A stretch of DNA of 64,000 nucleotides from Heterodera schachtii (lineage: Eukaryota; Nematoda; Chromadorea; Rhabditida; Heteroderidae). The stretch is taken from assembly GCA_023374025.1 (NCBI GenBank), contig SIJG01000122.1:70854-134853 (forward strand). The letters run 5' to 3'. The translations under genes were made by a program, and so were the position numbers. The notes beneath the pieces are model-generated. The model was given only the letters and a program-made list of their open reading frames with translations. It was not told the DNA's origin and did no database searches. Numbering within the stretch: the first letter of the stretch is position 1; every line of letters starts with the position of its first letter. Below, piece after piece: positions 54,129-64,000 of the stretch.

Positions 54129-54201
54129 CGCAATCACAACTTACGACCTAATTGTTTGCTGCGAATTACCGCCAAATGAACCGACGTTTAAGGAAAAAAA
54201 T
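54129..54201 (+). pseudogene. Orphan first exon and leader of an F-box-like gene (copy S)
   Basis: 54176-54201 reads ATGAACCGACGTTTAAGG then AAAAAAAT|GTGAGG, the same 26-nt exon 1 and donor as copy A. The class 1 upstream motif (CAATCACAACTTACGACC) precedes it at 54129-54153. No exon 2 follows; the sequence turns into unrelated and purine-rich DNA. The fragment is clean enough to keep its promoter-like motif. Confidence 0.65.
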
Positions 54202-54269
54202 GTGAGGGATCTTTAAATAATAGAATTCGGCACTTTTGCAGTTAGTGGGCCCGACAAAAAAACCACAGG

Positions 54270-54535
54270 GCTAAACTCAGAGGGAGAGAGAGTCTACAGA
54301 GAATAGAGATAAGAAGAGAATGGGAGAAAGAGAATGAGAGAGGGAGGGAGAAATAAAGTGAGAGAGAGAGAAAAGAGAGAGAAAGAAAGTGTGAAAAAGA
54401 GGAAGAGGGAAAGCGAGAGAGAGAAAGAGAGAGAAAAAGAAAGTGCAAGGGACAGAAAGATGGAGAATAAGATAGGGGGAAGGGAGGAAGGAGGAGAGAG
54501 AGAGAGAAGGGAGGGAGAGAAAGGAGCTCAGAATA
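54270..54535. repeat. GA-rich low-complexity tract
   Basis: About 260 bp of GAGAGA/GAAAGA variants; the open frames on both strands are artefacts. A CT-rich tract (CTCTCTCTCTCTCGCTC) follows at 54819-54846. Confidence 0.85.
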
Positions 54536-55199
54536 GTGCAAAATTTTTTGGAACAATAATAAATGTCATATTTTGAGTGAGTTGGCGAGACGTCCGAATT
54601 TGGCTTAGTTGGCCAAGTGTCAGTTGCCGAGATGTCCAGTTATTGTCTGTATATCTACAAAAACGAATCGGGGGATTTTACCTTCTCAAATTCCCCCACC
54701 CCCGCTTTTCCCTCTCCTTCTTTTGGATCAAAAATGTTTAATGCCAAATCTTTCTGAAAACTGAAAATTTTTAGAAAAAAACAAGTGTATGACAATGACT
54801 TCATCGTAAAATTCTTTCATCTCTCTCTCTCTCTCTCGCTCTCTCTGTCTTTCTCCTCTTTCCTTTCATTAAACGTTTTATCTCTTTCTCTCACTTCGCT
54901 GCACTTTATGTGTTCTATGGCATCGCTTGGAAATGCGACGCTTTTAAAAACGATGAAAAAGGACGCCATTTGGTTGGACTGAGTGCGTACATAATATTGA
55001 TGACAATGCATTTTTCACACGAACCCATCCAATCTTCCATCGATTTTAGGTAAATGAAAATCATTTTGCGAGATATGTATTTCACTTACATAAAAAATTT
55101 TAACAGGGGGACAAAAAAATAAAATAATGTTCGCAAATATTTCTTCCGAATTATTTGCAGCCTAATCCAAACTTTAATTTTCAATAGAATTTAATGACA

Positions 55200-55440
55200 T
55201 TCTATTTATAGTTGTCAATTATATACAAAAGAATACTTTTTCCTGGACTTTGGGAAGTCTGAAAGCAGGAAAAACATGTTTTTAGCTTGTTTTAAGCTTC
55301 TAGGACGTATTTCTATATGCACAATTTCACATGTTTCGCGACTTATATGCATATTTATGCATGTTTGTGCATTTAAAGCATATTTTATGTGCACATTTGG
55401 ATATTTTTTCAAAAAAATCCTCTATTGAAGCAGCCCATTT
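55200..55440. repeat. Diverged copy of the TCCATATTT-type element
   Basis: CAATTATATACAAAAGAATA, TTTTTCCTGGACTTTGGG, AAAACATGTTTTTAGCTTG and CTTCTAGGACG parallel 6960-7070, but the arm repeat is TATGCATATTTATGCATG where the others have TCCATATTT. The arm word has changed while the neighbouring words are kept. Confidence 0.6.
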
Positions 55441-58400
55441 GAATCAAAGTACCGAAAATTTTTCAAAAAATTTCATTTCTGAATTTTTTTTAAATATAAT
55501 AAAAATGTAACTTTTTTAAAAATTGGAAATTTACGCCAAAATAAGTCCAAAATTAGAAAATTTATCATTTTTTTACTAAATTTTATCAAAATTATCTTGA
55601 TTTTATATATTTTTTCTTTTCAACTACTTTTCATAAATATTTAGCTATTTGAGTTTTTTAGAAAAACAAAATGCTTAATTGACCAAAATTTTATTTTAAA
55701 TAGTGCTAACATTTTAAACATCAAAGCACTCGAGAAGTAATCGAATTTTTAATAAGCTTACAAATGAATCGAATAAAGTATGATTTAAAATGACTGGCAT
55801 AAATATTCAAAGCAATATTTAAGAGAAGTTATGAAACGGAAAATTAAAAAAAATCCCAAGTATACAAAGAAAATACGATTACAACTTAATTTTAGTCTAT
55901 CCATTATCTATATGAAAAAAACGAATAGGATTATTTTTATGAAAATTTCTAAAAAATATTATATTTAAAACCAATTTTCTACTTTAAGTTTAAAAACATG
56001 CCGAACATTAACAAATTAAATTTTAGAACATTAACTAATTAAATCTTAAAAAAGTTATTTAAAAATAAAAACCTAACACCACGAGTAGTGTAATCAACTT
56101 ATGGCCAATTGAAAAAAAAATGGAAATGTTTCTTTGGTAGCAGAATTATTATGCTCCCAGGGACGAACGTTATCAGCAATTTGTAATTCAGAAGGTTTAA
56201 ATATAATTTAAACCATCACAAAATTATTTATTTTTTCATTTTATTCTTAAGTCAGCAAATAATGCAGAAATAATAAAAATTTAATCTCTAAAGCTCACCA
56301 AAAAAAAATAATTTCAAATTAAAAACTATATAAACTATAAAAAGAGGAAAATTTGAATATCGTGGATAAAATTGAGTGTTAATTGAAGGGGTGAATGCAA
56401 AAGCCAATGAGGAAGTTCAAATCAAAAATAAACAAAATAAAATACGCATTAAAAATATTACTTTTTACTGTTAATTAAAATTTGATATATTGTTCCCTAT
56501 AGAAAATAAAACCAATTAATGCAAGATTAAAAATACATAATTAAAAAACAGCAATATAATCATCTATCTATTATTGTATTCCTGAGAATTCGATCAGTTG
56601 TCCGAATTTCCAGAATTTAAACCACCGATTAAAAATTTGTTAATAAAACAAAATTTTGAAATTTTTCTTAAAAACAACATAATAAAATTGCTATTTTAAA
56701 ATATTAATAAAAAATTTAAAAAGGGGATTAATAGCTGAAATAATAAGCCCCGACCCACTTACATGCTGAAAATTCAATACAAAACTCATAAAATCACTTA
56801 ATTTTAAATTATTTTTTAAATATGGGCCAAAAAATGTGTTATGTAAAATAAATCATCTAAAAGAATTTAAATTTCCTGTCTTAGTGTCAAGTAAAGACAA
56901 AATTGTTTTTAGAACAATAAATAATTAGCGCATGAAATTGTAAAAGGTTTTAATAAAAATAATGAATTGGAAAGAAAATATCAAAGAAGTTTTAAAAATT
57001 TCAATTAATTAAATTATTAAAAAAGTTGTTTTTGAATTACAAAAAACCAGCATGGAGGGAAAAATTGAATTTTGTCCAATCATTGTCCGTACGATTTTGA
57101 TTGTTGTTTTAATGCCATGACTATAATTTGCTTGTAAAAACTTAAAAAATTGGTCACTTTAAAAGTATGAAATAGGATTATAAATATATGGATTTACATA
57201 TTTTAATCCATATTTCATTTGGTTTGGTTTTTTCACTTGCTGTGTTTCTGCGTTGCATAAAGCATTATTTTTAAAAAAAATTCTTCTTTTATTTGTTTTT
57301 TAAATTTTCTTTTAATTTCTTTTTTGATTATGTCATAAATTGGTTTGTTTTTAGATATGAAAAGATTTTGATGTATTGCTTTGGTTTTTGATCCTTCAAA
57401 ATTTTAAATAAATGGAATCTTTCGATTATCAAAGATAATAGAAAACAATTAGAGCTATCGAATGATATTAACAATTAAAAATTTGGTTGCTATTGAGCAA
57501 AGTTATATCAAAAGATATTTTCATTGATGGTTTTTGACTTACGTCATAGCACCAATAAATCGCCAAAACCAAGTGCAATCTTTCGAATAAAATGAAAATT
57601 TAAAAAATAAAAATATTTTTCAAAGAATGGAATTTTATTTTAAAAATAAATATTAAAAATATAAATGAAATCAAAATATTTAATAATTATCAACTTAATT
57701 ATAGTGAAAATTTTACCTTTAGCTATATCATATTACGTTCGAATAATAAATTTGAAAAATAAGAGAAATTAGTGAATATTATACAACAAGACAGAACAAA
57801 AATTAAATTGCTAATTGACATTTAAATATTCAACGTTATAATTTTGCATTATGGCTAAATAAAAATCATGCTTATCCGACAGGCCCAATTCTCACATAAT
57901 ATGTATTAATATAATCGGTTAAATATTTATAAAAATTAACAAAAATGAAACAATACATCTGGGTTTCCCTTCTGAAGAGATCTTGCATGGGCCAACGAGA
58001 TCGCAATGGTACTTTTAAAATAAAAGTATAACACCTAATGTAGATATTACACGTATTTGATATAGCAAACAAAAAATTTATAGCCAGAAATAAAAAATTG
58101 AAAAAAATTATTTATAAATAAACTAATTTTTTTTGTCAAAAACAATAATTTAAATATTTAGTAAAGCCCAAGAAGAAATAGAAGGGATAAACGTCCGGTT
58201 TGGAATTTACAGAATTTTCAAAATTTACTTTTTAAATATTATAATTAAAATTAAAGCGAAACACTACATGATGGAATAAAATGAAATCCCTTATCAAATA
58301 AAAGTCATAATGGGTTAGAGCAGGCCACCGTGAGGAAAGGCCGTGGGTTGGAGTACCATCGGACGAATTACCTTTTTATTTTTGATTATTCTTGAGTTAA

Positions 58401-61400
58401 AATTTTCAAAATCACCTTAACCGTCCCCACTGCCCGCGACATGATTAGCTGAAATATTGATTTAATAAATATGCTCCAGATAAAATATGATTAAGTGAAT
58501 AGGACTATTCAAGTCAAAAAGAAAACAATCATGGCCTGGGTGACAAATTTAGGTCGGAAACTATAAGCAATGCGCCACTAGAAGTAGAAAAATTTAAAGT
58601 AATCCTTAAAATTGAAACGTAAATTAAATAACTGAATGTGCAATTATCATGCTGAAAGTAAAATATCAAAATTAACAATCATTATTTTCACAAAGCAATA
58701 AAATTAATTCAATTACATATCAAAAAATATTAAATGAATTCTGGCGAATCGAAGCAACATATGAAAAAGTAAAACCTTAAAAATAAAGAATAAATCTCAC
58801 TTCTTTTTTTTTTATTTCAAATAATTATTGATATAAGAAGGTAAATATTTTATAATAAGATATATCTCATTTAAAACCACAAAAATCTTTTGCATAACGA
58901 CGACCAGTTATAATATAAAACATAATTTTCAAAAATATGAAAATTTTTAATAATGTACATAATAGGAGATGCAAGTAAAATATTATTATCTAATAAATAA
59001 TAAATAATTTTAAGTTTCAACATTCAGTTTCAAAAAAAAAAATTTAAAAATTATTTAAAAACTAATTAAATAATTATTGTTAAATTTGCTCAAATAAATA
59101 AAATAAATTTTTTGGAGCGAACGATAAGATGCAGAGTAGCAGTCCATGAATATGGCCACTCTATGCCAAGAAAAAATAAAAGTTTAAAGTAATTTCTTTA
59201 TAATAAGTTTGTTCACGATTAAGCATGTCTCAGAAAATTAAAAATATATTTCTATGTATATATATGAAATTTAGAAGAGATATAATAATGAAGCCAAATA
59301 TTCCATTCCATTTTTTACAGAATTTTTTTTAAAGAAATTTTTTTATTTTTTACTGAAATTGTCCACAAATGTCCGTACGCAATTGTCTGTGTGCAAGAAT
59401 CTCCGCGAAAATGTCCGTAAGGCGCCCGAGCACAGGCATGATGGTAAACATTTTAAAAGTGAATAGTTTTATAAAAAAGGAAAAATAATTATCAATGCGT
59501 TCGCAAAAATAATAAAAATCATGTATTCTGAATCATAACTCCCTTTGGATAATTAAAAAAAAATAATCTTAGGTACAAGAGAAATTTTTAAAAAGGGCAT
59601 TAATATATGCCAAAATTATAAAATCAACAAAATAAAGAAGTTGAAAAAAAGATAAAATAAATAAGAAAAATTTTTATTAGCAATTTTAATTTTTAAGGAT
59701 TCTTATCAAAAATTGAAAGTAGAGGAATTTTAATGAAATTTAAATTTTTAAAAAGAAAATGATCAGAAGTGTTAAAAGAGACTAAATTAGAAGAACATTT
59801 AAATTTTTAAACGAAGTTTAAATTATTTCAAGTTTATCAGAAGAAAAAATGGTTATTTAATGTTTTCTGTTCAATTTATATTAAAAACGGATAAAAAGCA
59901 AACCTTAAGGGTTATGACTTTTTGTATCATTATGGAAAAGATATGCTTATGAATCAATCCCATGAATAAAAAATGAATAAATAAATGAATCAAAAATGCA
60001 TTTTATAAGGGCCAGACAGAAATAATAAAATCAAAATGATGAAGAACTATGATTAAAAAATAAACAACAAGAGCTTTATAATATAAAAAATTATATTTGA
60101 TAATAAATTAACTAAAAAACCGAAAAGAAGGCACCAAAAGTTATAATATTATTTTAAAATATAATTTTTTAAAAATGAATATCATCGGTTTTCTGTCTGA
60201 ATAATTATTAGCTTGAATGAATGTAATTTCAATCATCAGAAAATTATCTCTCGCTCGTTGGCCACTACACGCGGTAGTTGCAAGGCGTTCTGAAGCCTCT
60301 ATTTCCATGAGTTTTTTATGGGATTATGGAACAATCTAATTGATAAAAAAATAAATAAGGCATAATAAAATTTGTAATTTTGAAATAATTGAAAAAGGTT
60401 GATTCCCATAACACAACAAAATGTCCTCAAGTTGACTAATAAATGAATATGATTGAAGTTAAGAATAAAGTTAAAAAAATTTTGAAATTCAAGACTATTC
60501 AGAAATATATTGTAGTTATTAATTAAAAATAAAACTTTGTTAACTAAGAGTACTATGTATAGAATATTGATCAAACACATAAAAAAAATAAACTCCCTAT
60601 TTTTAAGAAACTTCTTGCTTGTTCCTAGGCATATGCTTAGCTTTATTTTGTAAAATTTATTAACCCAACGCATAAAAAATTTATTTTATTTTTTTAGACA
60701 ATTCAATTCCTAAAAAGTAGTCGGTCCGCAAATGTCGGCTAACCGATATTATCATACGCTTGTTGATATTTTTTAATTTCAATTCATTTGGAATTGAAAC
60801 TTTATTTACCAAATTAATAATTAAATATAAACCTTTTTTAAATGTTTTATCAATTTAATTAATTAATAATAAATTGAAGAACTAAACAATAAACCAGCAA
60901 CCAATGGCGAGCCTCCATGAAATAATTAATCAAAAACAAATTTTCTGACACATAATTTGATGGAGGGTAATTGGGAAAGTAATTTAAATTAATAGAATAA
61001 TTTTATATCAAATCATAATAAAAAAAAGTTAATAAAATAGTTAAAATTTAAAATAAAATTGAATAGTTTTAAAGTTATGAATCACTAATAAAAATGAAAA
61101 ATGACTGTCGATTCATTTAAGTTAAATAAATATTTCTAATGAAAATATAAACTTTTGCATAAAAAATCTTCTTGCTAACCAAGTCACAACATTATTTTTT
61201 AAATTATCTTCTATTCTAAATTTGACTTTTAATTGAAAATTCAATATTTTTATAATATTCTAAAGTTATCAGAATATTTCATCACAAAATGTAATGTGCG
61301 TGTGAATTTATAAAAAATGATTACCTTTTGACAATAAGCCAGTCAGTTAAAGAAATTTCGTCCTAAATAACCTTATAAATAATAAAAAATACCTAAAATT

Positions 61401-63572
61401 CAAAAATTTAAAAAAGAATAAATTTGAATATAAACTAATCTTCCACATAATTATTTTTACAGTAAAAAAAATAATAATTTAATCTTATTTTCAAACATTC
61501 TAAAATTTATTTTAAAGTACATGGTTGAAAACGATTTTATGTTCCGGCGAAGATGAGAGAGGAGATAAAGCGTTGGATTATTTTGATTTATATGCCGCTT
61601 TTAATGGATCTAGCATTTATAATTATGTTGATTCAATTATTGTTTGGTGAAAGTTTTATATTGGCTAGAAGGGTATTAATTAATTATTATTATTTTTTCC
61701 ATATTTATACATATTCGTTCTCTGATTAACCAAATCAATTATTATCTTTCTCAATCGGTTGAAGGCAATTTGCAAACTACTCGATCCGCCAAAACTAGCC
61801 GAAGTGTTGTAAGTGCAGAAAAAGCAAAATTATTTATTCAAAACTTCAAAATTCTTATACATTAATATAATTCTATTCTAAATATGATAGATACGTATTT
61901 ATTAATCATATAACTCATGGATTCTTTGCTTTAGCGAAGTCTTAAACACAAAAGAAAAATTAATAAGATGATGCTAAATCACATTGCTCTTTAGTCCTCG
62001 CACATATTCCAAAAGAAGTCCAAAAATTTTTATTTGCTTTAAAAACAAATGTATAAAGGAAGAATAATTTTAAATTTAAAAACTTAAGAATATCGCTTAT
62101 ATTCCGAGTGAGATTTTAATGAAGTTGTTTTTTACTGCAAAAACACCGAAGAATATTTTTTCACCTCTCTTTTTTCCCATTATTTGACTGCTTTCCCTGC
62201 TTTTTTACTTGATATAGTGATACAAGGAATGCAAAATCAAAACCATTCCTAATTTTTTTGCAAAGAATAAGGTGAAGCGCTTAGCTTAACTGGTAAAGCG
62301 TTGATTAGGTAAAAGTTTCTTTACCTTTTTCGGGTTGAATTCCCTCTTTCTACTACACTTTGATAAGGTTCTTTAAGTTGCCTATTTCGCGATTTTTTGT
62401 GCCTAAAAAAGAAGCCCTACCTTTTTATAATAAACAAAAAAACTTTATTTTAATTTATATTTTAATTTAACATGGAAATATTAGAAGACATCTTAATTGT
62501 GTCAACAGCTGACTGATTTTTCTACTGTACATAAACTGCTTTTGAAAGTAAATTTAACCTAAAATTGAAATAGTATGCTTTTCTTTATTAAACAATAAAT
62601 TTAATAACAAAAATTTATAGCTAAAACAAATAAAACCAAGGAAATTGATTTAAAAAAAAATCGCAAATGGCAATTATGGCATATTTATTTTAGAAATAAA
62701 AATAATTAAATACGGTTGAACAACTCTTTCAGCGAAGAACCGATAGATTCAAGAAAATTTATGAACTAAATTTGAATATAAAAAAAAATATATAAAAAAA
62801 GCAAATAAATTGAGTAATTTTATTTATTAAAGAATATAAAGAATAGTAGTGAAAATTCTTTCTGAAAGTATATTAAAAAAATGCAACTTTAACTGAAAAA
62901 CGGCAATTAATTAATAAATGAAAAAATATTTAAATACAATTTTATACTTCTAGCAATGTATTAGTGGTAATTTATAATTTTAATATATAAAAATGAGCAT
63001 TTATTAATTAAATATTAAAGCAAATGCACAATGAAAAGTAAAAATTAATTATATATTTATATATATAAATAAATAAATTGTATTATGAAATGCCTGATGA
63101 ACAAATAAAAATTGTATTCCCTGAAATCCGAAAAGCAATAATGAAATTTCATTAAAAAATTATTACCGTGCGTCACTTTATGTAATGAATGTGCCAAACG
63201 AGTGAGTTTAAAAACATGAAAAATTAAATTTTGAAGATGCATATAATATAACTAATTAAAGCAATAATAAAAGTTATTAAATAAAAAGATGCATATGCAT
63301 TAATTTTACAACACATGTGATAAGTAAACATAAATTCAAAAAATAAAAAATAATGTACAAGTGTAATCAACGGAGAAGAAGCAATATTTTTCTGTGTTGG
63401 GAATTTATAAAATTTTAATTTATTAAAACAAAATTAATTGATTGGCGAAGAATAAATTGTTAATGACTAAATTTAATATTCTGTACAGTAAATTAACAGC
63501 TTAATGATAAAAAGTGAAAACATAATAATTATATGAAGAAAATCAAAATTTAGACAATGTCAAGGCCATTCA
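55441..63572. other. 8-kb AT-rich block without recognisable genes
   Basis: Composition shifts to a much higher A+T than the first 54 kb and long poly-A/poly-T-like runs dominate. I find no F-box-like exon, LTR or transposase. A few GC-richer islets stand out: 58315-58375, 59355-59440 (three GTCCGTA words), 60250-60300, 62275-62350 (tRNA-like) and 61555-61580. It could be pericentromeric-type or heterochromatic DNA, or sequence from another source joined in assembly. Confidence 0.5.
62275..62350 (+). other. tRNA-like fragment (degenerate)
   Basis: TTAGCTTAACTGGTAAAGCG resembles a D arm (GCTT/AAGC stem), GGTAAA/TTTACC forms a separate stem, and CGGGTTGAATTCCC resembles a T arm. The acceptor ends do not pair. 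Probably a relic. Confidence 0.3.
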
Positions 63573-64000
63573 GCAAGCAAGAGCACACTTGGGTTTGAAA
63601 GAATTAATGAGAATATCCGATTCATATATAGGTATTTGGGATAATTTTTTAGTTTAGGTATTATCTTGAGCACAAAATTAGTTACACAAAAACTTCTATA
63701 CTTTAAGCTTTCGATTAGATATCAAGAATTGAAAGGATTTTCTTCACAAAATACATTATTACACTGCTGAATTATGACTGATCATTTCTCAATATTCTCT
63801 TCTTTCTGATCACTGTTGTTCTTTTGTCCGTCACTCACTGTCAGAAGACGCCCCTTTTGTGCTGCTTTGTCCCGTTTTTTCTTCCGCTGGTGGTGACAAT
63901 GGCCTAAATTAAACACAATTTGATTACCTAATAAACAAAATCAAAAATGCTTTTTATTGCTCACCCAATGTGACTAAACTCGTAAAGCCTAAATTCGACA
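63573..64000. repeat. Segmental duplication, copy 2 (cut by the window edge)
   Basis: Direct copy of 47095-47526 with only small gaps. Confidence 0.9.
63831..64000 (-). CDS. F-box-like gene, 3' end only, continues beyond the window (copy Q)
   Basis: Exon 5 63831-63903 (73 nt, same stop and acceptor as copy P) and the start of exon 4 from 63965 with its GTGAGC donor. Both are nearly identical to copy P. Whether the frameshifts of copy P are shared cannot be seen. Confidence 0.75.

Noticed and set aside
54242..54576. Open frames on both strands of the GA tract
   Set aside because: Low-complexity artefacts made of EREKE or SLSLS repeats.
58314..58375. tRNA-like segment (GGGTTAGAGCAGG ... GTGGGTTGGAGTACC)
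   Set aside because: Stems do not pair and the B-box core is altered; not supportable as a tRNA gene.
60246..60300. GC-richer islet GTTGGCCACTACACGCGGTAG as an RNA gene
   Set aside because: No consistent cloverleaf or known RNA motif.
60299..60673. 124-codon minus-strand open frame in the AT-rich block
   Set aside because: Composition (Phe, Leu, Ile, Asn) is what A+T-rich random sequence gives; no membrane-protein pattern or splice context beyond that.
47095..64000. CRISPR-like or satellite array
   Set aside because: Only two distant copies exist; it is a segmental duplication.

Overview
The window looks like an accessory, transposon-saturated stretch of a plant-parasitic cyst-nematode genome (Heteroderidae: Heterodera or Globodera; inferred from remembered resemblance of the main gene family, not from a search). 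Support: AT-rich DNA, short introns with TTTCAG acceptors, and repeated copies of a two-part F-box-like family that I know as strongly expanded in cyst nematodes. There are no bacterial-style operons, CRISPR arrays or ribosome binding sites.

Genes. About 18 complete, broken or fragmentary copies of the F-box-like family lie on both strands (66-1598, 3002-3847, 4595-5816, 24720-26153, 27563-27746, 28157-29298, 29574-29906, 30680-31916, 33364-33957, 36414-36900, 39846-39985, 40917-43124, 43832-44384, 44872-45239, 45589-46772, 47357-48733, 49618-52010, 54176-54201, 63831-64000). The usual gene has five exons: a tiny exon with the ATG, an F-box-like exon, a long middle exon, a beta-rich exon and a short acidic tail. 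By splice arithmetic only 40917-43124 keeps an open frame throughout (352 codons). The others carry stops, frameshifts, lost splice sites, deletions or insertions. A cullin-1 pseudogene with a very large internal deletion lies at 8146-9733. F-box proteins and CUL1 belong to the same SCF ubiquitin ligase, so both a scaffold relic and adaptor relics occur here, though proximity does not prove linked function.

Mobile DNA. A gag-bearing LTR element without recognisable pol spans 10607-18454 (+). A Ty3/gypsy element follows at 18503-23462 (-). A decayed Mutator-like transposase lies at 37200-38140. There are many small inverted-repeat elements with readable target duplications: 8-bp (hAT-like) at 1980-2120, 2431-2503, 40106-40782 and 50807-51898; 9-bp (Mutator-like) at 9094-9683; 11-bp at 25293-25904; TA at 1847-2836.

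Most striking are (1) a set of hAT-like foldback elements that share a GC-rich core but each carry arms built from a different short tandem repeat, one of them inserted in an F-box-like exon; and (2) a short GCCTGCGGGC..GAAACAAA motif repeated nine times inside the gag-only LTR element.

Layout: 0-6 kb F-box-like copies and nested MITEs; 6-8 kb repeats; 8-10 kb cullin relic; 10.4-23.5 kb LTR elements; 24-54 kb a patchwork of F-box-like copies and small transposons; 55-63.5 kb a long AT-rich block without recognisable genes; the last 430 bp repeat 47095-47526 and begin another F-box-like copy.
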